In this document: positions 18,877 to 30,400 of the stretch, one piece after another
Layout of the letters: each line of letters opens with the position of its first letter
Position numbering within the stretch: position 1 is the first letter of the stretch
Assembly (NCBI GenBank): GCA_002077065.1
Contig: NAJO01000040.1
Coordinates: 310,001-374,000 of the forward strand
DNA length: 64,000 nucleotides
From: Cryoendolithus antarcticus
Taxonomy: Eukaryota > Ascomycota > Dothideomycetes > Cladosporiales > Cladosporiaceae
Direction of reading: 5' to 3'
The notes under the pieces: generated by a model
The model's database searches: none
What the model was told of the DNA's origin: nothing
Seen by the model: the letters and a program-made list of their open reading frames with translations, nothing else
Made by a program: the position numbers and the translations under genes

Positions 18877-19899
18877 ATGTCAGGCTACGGCAGAGACGAC
18901 TACGACTCCAACCAGGGCGGAGGTGGGGGCGGCTACGGTGAAGACCGCCGTCAGCAAGGCCGCCGCAACGATGGTGATGACTACAACAACGACTCCGGCC
19001 GTCAGGGTGGAGGCGGCGGTGGAGGCTATGGCAACGACTCCTACAGCGGTGGTGGCGGACGCCAGCAGGAGTATGGCAATGCGGGACGCCAGCAAGGCTA
19101 CGGCAATGAAGGTCGCCAGCAGGACAATAACTCCTACGGCGGTGGACGTCAGGGCGGAGGCGGCTACGATGGCGCGGACTCCGGACGTCAGGAGCAAGGC
19201 TATGGTCATCAGTCCGATCATGGTCGCAACGATGGTCCGTACTCCGAGCACGGCCACCAGGGCCAAAGCTATGGAGACTCGACAGGCACTTCGTACGGCG
19301 GCGGAGGTGGCTACGGCAGCGGCAATGACGACTTTCAAGGCGCTGCTCAGCACGCTCAGGAGCACGCTGGTAACAGCGGGAATGGCGATCTGTTCAGCTC
19401 CGCTCTGGGCATGCTTTCGGGCAAGAAGCAACAGCTTCAGGATGAGAATCTGAATGAGCAAGGCGCTGTGCAGGCGCATCAGAACTTCTATGGTGGAGGT
19501 GGTGGCGGGCAGGGAAGCGGCATGGCGAGTGCTGGAGCGGATGGCATGGGCGCTGCGGCTGCAATGCAGGCGCTGAAGATGTTCACCGGTGGACAGGGAG
19601 GTGGTAGACAGGGCGGAGGAGGTATGGGCGGAGGAGGGCAGAATCAATTCATTGGAATGGCTATGGGCGAGGCGTCCAAGCTGTTTGGTGAGTACCCGCC
19701 TCTCATGTACCATGAGCTTATGATGTGCATACTAACTTTTCATGTAGACCAGCAAAGTCAACAGGGTAACACGGGCGGCGCCAGCAAGCAAGATGCAGTG
19801 GGTAGTGCAGCCCAAATGGCGCTAAAGATGTTCATGAAGTCCGAGATGGGCGGTGGTGGGTCTGGAGGCCTGATGAGCATGGCAAGTAAATTCTTGTAG
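18877..19899 (+). CDS. Glycine/tyrosine/glutamine-rich prion-like protein
   Basis: Two exons, 18877-19687 and 19748-19899, with a 60-nt intron 19688-19747 (GTGAGT...TAG); 320 residues. The start MSGYGRDDYD is chosen because the upstream frame lacks similar composition and a pyrimidine-rich leader precedes it. The first 150 residues are built of Gly-rich blocks with recurring GRQQ, SYGGG and YGN units. A more ordered segment follows: GAAQHAQEHAGNSGNGDLFS, SALGMLSGKKQQLQDENLNE and then AVQAHQNFYGGGG, plus repeated MQALKMF / MALKMF helices towards the end. That ordered segment looks like the conserved domain shared by many ascomycete proteins of this kind; I am not certain of its family name. 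Likely a low-complexity, condensate-prone or stress-related protein; function unknown. Confidence 0.75.
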   Translation: MSGYGRDDYDSNQGGGGGGYGEDRRQQGRRNDGDDYNNDSGRQGGGGGGGYGNDSYSGGGGRQQEYGNAGRQQGYGNEGRQQDNNSYGGGRQGGGGYDGADSGRQEQGYGHQSDHGRNDGPYSEHGHQGQSYGDSTGTSYGGGGGYGSGNDDFQGAAQHAQEHAGNSGNGDLFSSALGMLSGKKQQLQDENLNEQGAVQAHQNFYGGGGGGQGSGMASAGADGMGAAAAMQALKMFTGGQGGGRQGGGGMGGGGQNQFIGMAMGEASKLFGEYPPLMYHELMMCILTFHVDQQSQQGNTGGASKQDAVGSAAQMALKMFMKSEMGGGGSGGLMSMASKFL

Positions 19900-20175
19900 T
19901 GCCGTTTCCGTCCGTGGACGAAGCACTGGGGTTTCGGAGAGATATAGAACTGAGGAAACGGAAGAGCAGCTGCCATGCAGCATGAGCCTGACAATCTTTA
20001 CGGCCTAGGGTATCTGAGAAGTTTGAAAGAACTTGACCAAGATTACCTTACATGTATCCTTGTGTACTTGATGCTTCCAAGCGTTCCGGTCACAGCGCCC
20101 GTCAAAGGTTTGAGGTGCTCTAGACACTTGCTTCAGGCTTACGGTGACTTGTGCTGACGGGGAACAACCTCAAAC

Positions 20176-21258
20176 CTACTGCGGCCCACCCCCAAATTCA
20201 AACGGGCTCCTCGGATCAGCCTCATGAACTCTCAACACCGTCTCCCCAATTCCAGGCAACCAGTACATCCTCAGCTTCCCGTTCACCACACTGGCTTCCA
20301 CCGGATTCACAGTCAATGGTACCCCAGCGTCCGTTCGCAACGTGATGGGCACCTCAGCCACAGGCGTCATAGTCTCGACATCCACCAGCGCGATGCCGCC
20401 AAGGTAATAGGTACCCAATGTAGCGATGCCGGAGCAGAGCATGATAGGGCGGTAGTTGTAGCTTGGAGAGGCGAGGGAGAGGAGCTTGCAATCTTGGTAG
20501 TCGATGAAGTAGGAGGGGTTGCGGACTGTGGCTGTTGGAGGAGTGTATGCCGAGTTGATCGATGGTGGAGGTTTGTAGTGATTGGGTTTGCCATGCGGAT
20601 GACCTGCAGGGTAGGCGAAGGTGCTGGCGTTGCGCGATCCCCAGTTCAGCGTGTGGAGGGTCTGCTTGGCTGTGTTGTGGACTATGGCGCCTTGATGGTC
20701 AAAGACTCGCAACACAGTCTCCTGCGAGAGGTCGGACGGCTTTACGCGGACGATGTGGGCAGTAGTGTTGGGTCTGTACTGAGCGAGTGTGGTCCAGATG
20801 TACTCGCCGTCGAAGTCTATGCCACCGGTATGGTACTCGATCTCGCCCGGCGACGTGAGAGTTGCATCGGCGAGAAGTGTGCCGTTTCCGGTGTAGACAA
20901 GGAAGTGAGCAGAGCCCTCGCCTGCCGTGCGATCGGTGCCATTGATGATCAGTCCATTTCCGTAGGATACCGTGGGAACAGTCCAATCGCCTGCACTGAC
21001 GACATAGCGGTCTGAACCCAGGCGGACGATGCCTTCTGCCTCGTAAGTGTAGCCGGGAGACTGGAGCGAGATGTTGGCGATCGATCGCCAGATTGTGGTG
21101 CGGCCAAGGGTTTGGAAGAGGGAGATGATTGCTTCGCCGTCAGATCTGGGGTGGGGCGGAGGAAGCGGCGATGGAGCCAATGGGACCGTCAGCGAGAAGC
21201 GCGTTACGTTCGCAGCAAGTACGCAATATGCGAGTGATAGTATAGTGAGGACGCTCAT
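20176..21258 (-). CDS. Secreted propeller-like protein of unknown function
   Basis: Intronless, 360 residues, with a signal peptide (MSVLTILSLAYCVLAANVT). The mature protein carries repeating beta-type blocks such as RYVVSAGDWTVP, EYHTGGIDFDGEYIWTTLAQ, PNTTAHIVRVKPSDL and DHQGAIVHNTAKQTLHTLNWG. These resemble the DUF6454-type secreted proteins found in fungi and bacteria, which are expected to fold as beta-propellers, but I give that name from memory. There are at least six N-X-S/T sequons. No catalytic motif is recognisable. The gene is divergent from the GPI-anchored protein gene over about 765 bp and convergent with the glycine-rich gene. Confidence 0.72.
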   Translation of the reverse strand: MSVLTILSLAYCVLAANVTRFSLTVPLAPSPLPPPHPRSDGEAIISLFQTLGRTTIWRSIANISLQSPGYTYEAEGIVRLGSDRYVVSAGDWTVPTVSYGNGLIINGTDRTAGEGSAHFLVYTGNGTLLADATLTSPGEIEYHTGGIDFDGEYIWTTLAQYRPNTTAHIVRVKPSDLSQETVLRVFDHQGAIVHNTAKQTLHTLNWGSRNASTFAYPAGHPHGKPNHYKPPPSINSAYTPPTATVRNPSYFIDYQDCKLLSLASPSYNYRPIMLCSGIATLGTYYLGGIALVDVETMTPVAEVPITLRTDAGVPLTVNPVEASVVNGKLRMYWLPGIGETVLRVHEADPRSPFEFGGGPQ

Positions 21259-22023
21259 GACGACTGTGTTTTGTCTTCATACACCTTGTAGACGATGATG
21301 AACACAAAGAGGAAAGTCAAACCTGACCTACAATAACTATGTGGGACCTACATGCGTCTTTCAAGCACCTGGAGCTAGATATGACGGCATCACGCCCCTC
21401 TACCATCGCATCGCATTCTTGGAGAAGGAATGTCTGTCGATGGCGGAGAAGGTGATGTCGGAACGAGACATCGACGCACGTGGCGGCGGGCGCCAAGGCG
21501 GGAGTGTCGAACCCTCTTGAGCTTCTTCGGCAGGCCTGTGATGAATGATCCTACAACATCGTTCACCGACCACAGGTCCGCAGCTAGTCCTTGCTCGCAC
21601 TGTAGCGTGGAAGCACAACGTGCGCTGGCATAGAATCGACAATGCGCTGGACCATGACATCTTGGCGTGCTGCGCTGCCCGTACTCCAATTGGAAGCACC
21701 CTGGGCAAGGACAGTTTGCAGCTCCTGACGGATCGCTCGTCTATGCATGGAAGATGCATGTTCCGCGAAGACTCGCTGCTGTGGCGAAGCCGCTCGCGTC
21801 CTTCGGCAGACTGCCTAGCAGCCAGACGACAGGACGAAGGCCATGCTGAAGGATCGCGCTAGCAGCCCTGGTCAAATGAGGCTGAGAAGACGCACGAGTC
21901 AAGGTCAAGCGATGCGCGTTTCACGTTCTCGACCTTTGCATTTGTTCGCTTCAGCGATCACTTTTCTTACTCTTGTGATTTCTTTGGTCCTTCGAGTCTG
22001 TCCTTGTCCGGAAGTCACCAATC
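21259..22023. other. Divergent intergenic region
   Basis: 765 bases between two genes for secreted proteins. Several overlapping short frames exist on both strands (for example 21400-21759 minus), none with family resemblance. The bases just before 22024 are pyrimidine-rich, as expected of a leader. Confidence 0.45.
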
Positions 22024-24408
22024 ATGGCGTTCTTACTTTTGTTTGTCGCGTTGTTCGCGCAGACTTCCTTTGCCCAGACGACGAGCACGAACATTACAAA
22101 CGTAGGCGACTTCGTAGCAGAGGGACTGCAGATTACACCTTCTTCGACGTCAAGTCCCTCCACATCAATCACATCACCGAGCACGAACAACGACTCATCT
22201 ACCGGGTTGCTTCAAGGTCCATTCGACTTACCGATCTCACCACAAACGACACTCTTAACCCTGCTCCCGGGCTACACGACTCTGAGTCCAGCAGATGCCT
22301 CAGCAATCACGGTAGACTTCTCTTGCGCAGCCTCGCATAGCGCATGGCTCAGCTCCGTCCATGAGCCCACCAACTATGCAACCTTGACAGTCACAACTTC
22401 TACCTCCTTCGAGGCCCCTGTCATACTCGGGACGGCAGAGGTCTATACAACCTCTGCCGGCCTCGCCTACGCCCATGGCAATTTCACGCCCACGAGCACC
22501 TCGATGTGGACATTCAATGGCCCTACATTCACAACGACGTCGTCGATGTCACCAGGACCTGATTATCCGAGCTGTAGCGTTGGCCCGATCGCGTGCTCAC
22601 TGTTGTCTCAATCAGTATGGAGCAGCTTGGGTCTCCCATCTGGCGCATCAATCACCCAGCTACCGAACTGGTCGCTCCCAGACTGTGTCATACCAACGCC
22701 CACTACTACATCTTCAACTCTTCCAAGCAATTCAGACCTGCCATGCCAGCTCACTGGTAGGAACGTAGAAGTGCTGTACTGGCCCAGCCCTACCATCACC
22801 AATGGCCCCAGTGTTCAGACTGCCACTACCGTAATCTCTGGCTCCACAATGACCTTCACGTCCCCATCGGTCTACCTGTCTTTCGACATGATAGGTGCAT
22901 ATCACCTCATCGCAGGTCACCAAAATGTATATGAGCCTGTGGGCGCCACACGCAGCAATCAGTGGGTTGCAGTCGATCCATCAGACATCTCAAGCATGAT
23001 TCTCACATCCACGGGTCTCGACATGTCTTCAGCAGCACTCGACATAGCCACCGGCGGCACAAGCTCCAACCGCTACGTCACAGAGTTCTATCGCGGCTGG
23101 AATGGTCTAGTCGGCCCAGCAGAAGGCATGAACATGGTTCCGCAGTCTGTCGACTTCGACGCTCTAACCAAGCCTGATCCAGTGGCGTACTACTTCGGCG
23201 CTGGCTGGCAGTCAGGTGGTGTAGGTGCTGGTCCACCGGGATGTAATGAGGTAACTTCTGGCTTTCAAGATATCATGAACCCACGCGGACCTGCACCAGA
23301 GTGTGCTACGGTGTTTCAGGACTTGTATCATGCGCAGCTGGCTGTGCCGAAAGCTGTTCGTGCGCTGGATCCTGCGTGGGCGCAGTGCGATGTGCCGTTG
23401 TATGGCGTGTATGATCCCCCGATTGCGCTTCAGGCGGCTGTTGCTGTCAAGGGTCCAGCAGACGCGACGACGACGACGACGACTTCAGCTGGAGGGTCAG
23501 AGAGAACGGGGATGGATGCAACGCCATCTTCAAGCCCGCTCGCCCCTACACCTACTGCTACGGGTACTGCGCAGCAGGATAATCAACCTGCAACCACTGC
23601 GCCTATGAAGGATCCAGCGTCAACGTCCATGAACAATGGTCCTACAGGCACTGTCCCGCCAGATGGAACATTGTCGACGCCCGAGGACTGTGATCCCGGC
23701 GCGTACCATACATCATCACACGTCGAAGATCAAAGCACCCCGGGTTCTGTGATCTACATCCTGCCTTCCGCGACTTATACCCTGTCTCCTCCGGCAAGCG
23801 TATTCTCTCCAGCTGGGTCTAATTCGCCCGACCAGGCCTCTCCAGTCCAGTCCTCCGTGCTCTTTATGGGATCGCAATCTCTTACACTCGGCAGCAGTAC
23901 ACAGGTCGTAGATGGGCATACTATGGCTCTTGGCTCGGGTGGTCTAGTCGTTGATGGCTCGACAGCATTGCTCTCTCCTACCGGTGGTCGGCAAGGCCAG
24001 GACGCCGGAGGTCCCGTGGTATACACACTGCCTTCCGCAACTTACACTCTGTCGCCTGCCCCAGGCAACTCAGCTGCACGTGGCCCCGACTCGCCCGGCA
24101 AAGCGTCTTTAGTACAGGCTTCTGTGCTGGTCATGAGCTCGCAGACACTGTCGCTCGGCGGCAGCGCTCAAGTTGTTGACGGACACACAGTGGCCCTCGG
24201 ATTATCCGGTCTGGTGGTCGACGGCGCGACCGCAACTGCGCAACTAGTGCAGTCTACGGCAAGCAGTGTCGTGAATCCGGGACAGTCAGATTCCGGGACT
24301 AGCGCTTCGCCTGGTGTTTCCGTGAAGACTGCTTCCGGCGCAGATCATGTTGGGTCGATTAGCGTCTGGCTCTGTGGTTCAATTGCGCTGCTCTTCATTC
24401 TGACATGA
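22024..24408 (+). CDS. GPI-anchored Ser/Thr-rich cell-surface protein with C-terminal repeats
   Basis: Intronless, 794 residues. The N-terminal signal peptide is MAFLLLFVALFAQTSFAQ; the C terminus ends in a short hydrophobic segment (SISVWLCGSIALLFILT) preceded by small residues, the pattern of a GPI-anchor signal. The middle (about 80-480) contains scattered Cys residues and aromatic blocks such as YVTEFYRGWNGLVGPAEGM, suggesting a folded ectodomain. A Thr-rich linker includes six consecutive Thr from an ACG repeat near 23465. Two direct repeats of about 80 residues follow (23743-23985 and 24006-24249), each with YxLPSATYTLSP and VVDGHTxALGxxGLVVDG. Similar repeat blocks occur in fungal wall proteins. 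A role in the cell wall is inferred. Confidence 0.8.
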   Translation: MAFLLLFVALFAQTSFAQTTSTNITNVGDFVAEGLQITPSSTSSPSTSITSPSTNNDSSTGLLQGPFDLPISPQTTLLTLLPGYTTLSPADASAITVDFSCAASHSAWLSSVHEPTNYATLTVTTSTSFEAPVILGTAEVYTTSAGLAYAHGNFTPTSTSMWTFNGPTFTTTSSMSPGPDYPSCSVGPIACSLLSQSVWSSLGLPSGASITQLPNWSLPDCVIPTPTTTSSTLPSNSDLPCQLTGRNVEVLYWPSPTITNGPSVQTATTVISGSTMTFTSPSVYLSFDMIGAYHLIAGHQNVYEPVGATRSNQWVAVDPSDISSMILTSTGLDMSSAALDIATGGTSSNRYVTEFYRGWNGLVGPAEGMNMVPQSVDFDALTKPDPVAYYFGAGWQSGGVGAGPPGCNEVTSGFQDIMNPRGPAPECATVFQDLYHAQLAVPKAVRALDPAWAQCDVPLYGVYDPPIALQAAVAVKGPADATTTTTTSAGGSERTGMDATPSSSPLAPTPTATGTAQQDNQPATTAPMKDPASTSMNNGPTGTVPPDGTLSTPEDCDPGAYHTSSHVEDQSTPGSVIYILPSATYTLSPPASVFSPAGSNSPDQASPVQSSVLFMGSQSLTLGSSTQVVDGHTMALGSGGLVVDGSTALLSPTGGRQGQDAGGPVVYTLPSATYTLSPAPGNSAARGPDSPGKASLVQASVLVMSSQTLSLGGSAQVVDGHTVALGLSGLVVDGATATAQLVQSTASSVVNPGQSDSGTSASPGVSVKTASGADHVGSISVWLCGSIALLFILT
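23743..24249 (+). repeat. Two direct in-frame repeats (about 80 codons each)
   Basis: The units at 23743-23985 and 24006-24249 align at the protein level: both have LPSATYTLSP, a spacer, SVLxMxSQxLxLG, QVVDGHT and GLVVDG. The DNA is diverged, so the duplication is not recent. Confidence 0.75.
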
Positions 24409-24897
24409 GCACACGTGATTATTTTGACCGGCAATGCCCACCAGACCACGCTCATCATACGTCGCGCTGGAATACCACCGCTGGCGCATCTAGAAAGCCC
24501 AGCGACCAGCGAAAGTGTCAGCTACGATCGCCGAGCCAAGTGCTGCGAGCGGGACCCGCGGCGCACGCACTGACGTAGCTGTCGTCGAGGCCAGCTGCGT
24601 ATGTTGTTCGGGTACGCAGGGCTGCAGCATGGCCTCAAGCTTGCACCTGAGGTTCAAGTGCAGCCGGCAAGGAGCCTCAAGCTCAAGGACACAAGGCCGC
24701 TCGTCACAGGGCTGAAAGCCGGTGGTCGGTATGCTGTATCGAGTGAGAACGAGATGAAGGAAGACTACGACGGAGGAATCAGGGGAAAGATGCTGTACAA
24801 CTTCATCGCAGCGCGCATTTTCAGGGCTGATGAAACGCTTCATGATATACTACACCGTTACAATATACACTCCCCTCATGCATCTCACATGTCTCAC
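24409..24897. other. Convergent intergenic region
   Basis: About 490 bases between two convergent stops. A plus-strand frame at 24601-25200 runs into snu114 antisense and I regard it as chance. Nothing else seen. Confidence 0.45.
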
Positions 24898-27849
24898 TCA
24901 CCCTCCACCTTCCCCTTCCATCTGTTTCCTTACCTCCCCTTCAAGAAACCTCCCCACGCTCACCTCTCCACTCAAGCCCTTCCGCCGCCTAGTCTTGAGC
25001 ACGAAATCCCTCGCCGTCCCCTGACTAGGCGCCTGCTCCAGCGGCCGGAATTTAATACTCTTATCCAGCGGATCCCCAGGAACCAAGCTCCACCGATCAA
25101 ATACCAGACTCAGCGTCGCTTGGCCCTGCGTGTGGATTCGCAGATCCGTCTCGAAGCCAAAACTGTCGATCACGGGGATCAAGCCTCGGACAGAGTATAA
25201 GGGCGTACCGGGGACGGGAGCGTCGGAGAGCACGTGCCCGCGTCGGCGGGAGAGGACTGTGTAGAGCGCTGAGACGGCGGTGGAGGGACCGAGCATAGTG
25301 CAGGCGTAGACTGGCTCTAGTAACCGCGGGGAGGCTGTGAGGAAGGCGGAGTAGCATGCTCGTCGTGCCGTGGGGATGATCTGCCCTCCGCCGCGAGCGA
25401 GAGCTTCAGACGCGAGCTCCAGATCTGTGAGGCGGAATTTGGTGTTGCGGATTGGCTCTTCACAGAGCGGACCTTCTCGTGTAGCCCAGCTGAAACCTTG
25501 CTTGACCGTATCACGTACTGAGCGCAGGAGTTTTGCGTCGATGGATGTAGGTATGGTGTCGTTTTGCAAAATATTCGGACCAGAGTCTGAGGGTCCGAAA
25601 GCCCAGATATTCCGACTAGCCAGCAAATCATATCCGTAGTTGTCCTCAAAGAACTTGCCCACTTTGCGCACAGGGTCTTTGATGCTCACTCTCCCCGTCT
25701 CGATATCCTGCGCGATCCCGTCGTCGAGCGGCTCAGCGACAAAAGTGAGCTTGTTCTTCTTATTCGGCGTCAGAGCGTAGCATTTTATACTACTCTGATC
25801 TTGCACCGTTTCGCAGAAGCGGGTGACCGGGTCAGAGACTTTAATCTCCATGTTTGCATATAACTTGCGCAGGTCGTGCAGCACGCAGTCCATGTATAGC
25901 TCGCCTGTGCCGAGGACGACGTGCTCGCCGGATTCTTCGACCCGGGTCGTGATGAGGGGGTATGATTTGTTGATTCTGCGGAGGCCGTCGAGCATTTTGG
26001 GGAGTTCGGAGGGGTTTATGGGTTCGACTGCGACTTTGAAAACGGACTCGAAGAAATGTTGTATCGGGGTGAAGATGTAGGCGTCTTGGTCTGCTGGCAA
26101 AGAGGGGGCGACGACGGTGGCGGACTTGACTATGCTATTGTCAATGCCGCCTAGGAGGACGAAGTTACCAGCGGGCATGCCAGAGGTAGGAATGTTGTAT
26201 CGGCTGTTGCAGGTGCTGACGTCGGAGATGATGGCCATGGCCATGTCTTCTTCGTTGTCGAGGGTGTAGTCTTCGCCGAGGACCCTGACTGTCATGCCGG
26301 GGCGGGCTGTGCCGGACATGACGCGGCCGAAAGAGTTGAAGGAGCGGGCATCGGAGGTGTTGAAGAGCTTGGTGATCTGGACGACAAGGGGACCCTCGGC
26401 GTCTACCCTGAGCATGCTCTGCGCTGTCTGTGAGTCGACTGGACCAGTGTAGTAGTTGTCGAGCTTCTGCTTTGCGCCTTCCACTGGACTGGGCACATGC
26501 TCCACGATCATGTCGACAAAGCCGCTTGCAGGACCGAAGAACTGCTCGCATACCATCTTGAGTAGGTCCTTCGCGTTTGCCCGCAGTTGTGATGGCTTGA
26601 GGACAATACCCAGCTCCTCCAGAGTCTTCTTCAGATCGGCAGGACTCTCTGATATCGTGTTGCTGTATAGCTTGTAGATCGGCTCGAGTACGAAGTGCAC
26701 AAAGGATCGCCGTGCCTTCTCCTCCACTGCTTTCCGTGTGAACTTCCGCGATCGTGGGTTGAAAAATATGTCTCCCCATAACCGCTTGCTGAACTCTCGG
26801 ACGTCAAACTCGGCATTCGGGTAGCTCTCAGCGTACATCTTCGAGAAGCTAGGCAACGTGAAACACCAGTTCATGCTGCTGCACGCGAATGCAACATTGC
26901 CTTTCTCCGGACTGACTCGGTACTTCTCGCCTCGTCCAGGTATTACAGATTCGATGTATGTGTTGACCTCCTCGACGACATGCTTCAGCTTGAAGTAAGC
27001 ATCAGCAGGTGGCAGCTTCAGCTCCAGTATGAGTCGATCCATCTTGTTCACCAGCAGAACGATCGGCAAATTGGCCGATACAGCGTGCTTGATCGCAAGC
27101 TCAGTTTGAATCTGCACGCCTTCGACCACATCTACCACCACCACAACGCCATCCACCAGCCTCATACTCGCCGCCACCTCGTCCGCAAAGTTCACATGCC
27201 CAGGCGTATCGATCATGTTGAACAAGTGTGTCTTCCCACTCGTCGCTTGCAGGGGCAAACTCATCGGGCTCGCTTTGATCGACACACCCCTCTCATGCTC
27301 CAACAAATGCGTGTCCGTATACCGTAACCGATCGTCCTGTGCCTTGCCCGTCTTGCCGTCCCAGAACGAAGCCACATCATGCGTTTGCATAACGAGCATA
27401 TCCATCACACTCGTCTTGCCGTGATGCAAGTGTCCGACTAGCGCAATGTTGCGGATCTGCTCAGGGAAGCCCATCAAATCCGCCACGAACTTCCGATCAA
27501 AATTGACTTCCGGCAGATTGTCCTCTTCGATCGTGAACTTCTTCGTCTCTGCTGGCGCGACGATAGGCTGCTGCAGTGTTTGGGTGTCCTCTTCCTGTAT
27601 GAGGGTCTCCACGTCTGGGCCATAGACTTGCGAGGCGGAGGGGTAGTATTGCTTGTCTTCGTGAAGGACAACCGCATTAGAGGGACCGGTATCGTCGAGC
27701 TCCATGAGCTCTTGGCCTGTGGTGGGATCATCTTCGGGCTCGTCATCGTCAAGGTATTGGGCGCCGGAGATGGGTTGTTGGTCTTCTTCCTCTTCGCTCT
27801 CTTCGGGCTCGCCGATGTAGTTGCCGAACTCGTCGTAGAGGTCGTCCAT
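24898..27849 (-). CDS. snu114: U5 snRNP GTPase Snu114 (EFTUD2/Cwf10)
   Basis: 983-residue EF-2-like GTPase of the U5 snRNP; with Brr2 and Prp8 it controls spliceosome activation and disassembly. The acidic N-terminal extension begins MDDLYDEFGNYIGEPEES, a signature of the family. GTPase motifs: G1 GHLHHGKTS (about 139-147), G3 DTPGHVNF (near 214) and G4 NKMDRL (near 268). The EF-2-like domains II-V follow, with domain IV/V blocks including GPSTAVSALYTVLSRRRGHV and PVIDSFGFETDLR. No intron. The length is normal for the family. The gene is divergent from erg10 across a 407-bp promoter region and lies about 22 kb from the gene of its partner Brr2. A true translation EF-2 is excluded by the acidic N-terminal domain and the GHLHHGKT form of G1. 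Confidence 0.96.
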   Translation of the reverse strand: MDDLYDEFGNYIGEPEESEEEEDQQPISGAQYLDDDEPEDDPTTGQELMELDDTGPSNAVVLHEDKQYYPSASQVYGPDVETLIQEEDTQTLQQPIVAPAETKKFTIEEDNLPEVNFDRKFVADLMGFPEQIRNIALVGHLHHGKTSVMDMLVMQTHDVASFWDGKTGKAQDDRLRYTDTHLLEHERGVSIKASPMSLPLQATSGKTHLFNMIDTPGHVNFADEVAASMRLVDGVVVVVDVVEGVQIQTELAIKHAVSANLPIVLLVNKMDRLILELKLPPADAYFKLKHVVEEVNTYIESVIPGRGEKYRVSPEKGNVAFACSSMNWCFTLPSFSKMYAESYPNAEFDVREFSKRLWGDIFFNPRSRKFTRKAVEEKARRSFVHFVLEPIYKLYSNTISESPADLKKTLEELGIVLKPSQLRANAKDLLKMVCEQFFGPASGFVDMIVEHVPSPVEGAKQKLDNYYTGPVDSQTAQSMLRVDAEGPLVVQITKLFNTSDARSFNSFGRVMSGTARPGMTVRVLGEDYTLDNEEDMAMAIISDVSTCNSRYNIPTSGMPAGNFVLLGGIDNSIVKSATVVAPSLPADQDAYIFTPIQHFFESVFKVAVEPINPSELPKMLDGLRRINKSYPLITTRVEESGEHVVLGTGELYMDCVLHDLRKLYANMEIKVSDPVTRFCETVQDQSSIKCYALTPNKKNKLTFVAEPLDDGIAQDIETGRVSIKDPVRKVGKFFEDNYGYDLLASRNIWAFGPSDSGPNILQNDTIPTSIDAKLLRSVRDTVKQGFSWATREGPLCEEPIRNTKFRLTDLELASEALARGGGQIIPTARRACYSAFLTASPRLLEPVYACTMLGPSTAVSALYTVLSRRRGHVLSDAPVPGTPLYSVRGLIPVIDSFGFETDLRIHTQGQATLSLVFDRWSLVPGDPLDKSIKFRPLEQAPSQGTARDFVLKTRRRKGLSGEVSVGRFLEGEVRKQMEGEGGG

Positions 27850-29453
<1,604 letters not shown>

Positions 29454-29724
29454 TCCCGAATCACGCCCAAACTCAACGAGTCTGTGCGACAAGATCTGCT
29501 CGCAGTTGCGTCGCCACACAGTCAGGATGCCCGGCCCGGGCTACGTTTCGCGAGGACAGACAGCAGTGTGCGGAAACCTACGACTCGCGACAGGAGGTCC
29601 ACGCACGTCTGCGAGCGAAGTCACCGCGCAAGACCAAGTTCCGGAGCGAACAAAGCTGGCAAGATGGCAGGGATCCGTCCCTGCAGCATAGCAGCAAATA
29701 CTAGCAGTCCAGATCCCTATACTT

Positions 29725-30400
29725 CTATATCGCGCTCCAAGCAATCGGCTCATAGCCCTCCCAATGCTTCATCTCCCGTCCCACTCTACACAGCCTCCGA
29801 CAGCAAACCCTACTGTCACAATACTCGCACTCGCAGTGCGGGAAAGCGCCCTTGGCAGCTTGTCCAAGTCCCCGCTTCACTGCTTCAGCACCTGCACGCC
29901 ACAAGCCCACCGCGCCTCTCAACGCCAGCCGCTCCCGATGCCGCTCTATCTCGACGTTTTTGTCCTCGCCTTCCTCAACCCACTCCCCTTCGCAGCCGAA
30001 GAAGATGAAGTCTGTCACAATTAGGTTTGCGGCGGCCCACGAGAATAGATTGCGCCATGCGCTCTTGTCTCCGTGTTCGGGCGTACAGCGGTCAGGCTTG
30101 GTCGTTGGAGCGACGCGGCATGTGTGCTGAGCAGATGCGTGAGGGCTGTGAGTGAGTCGCAGAAACGGTGTAGTCTAAGAGTTTGAAGCTGAATTGTCGC
30201 AGACTGTCTACTAGATTCTGTAGCTCGGCCGTGTGAGTGCCGCTCACATTCACGTTCTCCGTATCTATATTGATGTCGATACTGTGGCCTGATCTCCGAT
30301 TCAGGTACTGCAGGCTGGGCATCATGGCCAGCCACTTCGCGAAGCCTGTGATCCATTCCGGTGCGCCGTACTCCCACTCTTTGTTGCCCCTGTGCCAGTA
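29725..30400 (-). pseudogene. Partial F-box/LRR-type pseudogene (copy A)
   Basis: Only the C-terminal half of the neighbouring copy B is represented. In order on the minus strand: EWITGFAKWLAMMPSLQYL (near 30380-30300), then after a frame change FCDSLTALTHLLSTHAASLQ (near 30140), then in a third frame DRCTPEHGDKSAWRNLFSWA leading into LIVTDFIFFG (about 30090-30000) and on to EGYEPIAWSAI at 29725. These match copy B segments GEWLAVMPGLEFL, FRVATAPLTRILESQAPSLR, SPSAWSALFAWVARTLTLSD and DHEPIAWSG. There is no F-box part and no start codon, so I call it a truncated, frameshifted relic of a tandem duplication. Confidence 0.7.

Noticed and set aside
18880..19713. Minus-strand frame of 277 codons opposite the glycine-rich gene
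   Set aside because: It is the antisense of Gly codons, giving Val/Ala runs; composition explains the absence of stops.
24601..25200. Plus-strand frame of 199 codons running into snu114
   Set aside because: Its second half is antisense to a conserved GTPase; the first half resembles nothing.
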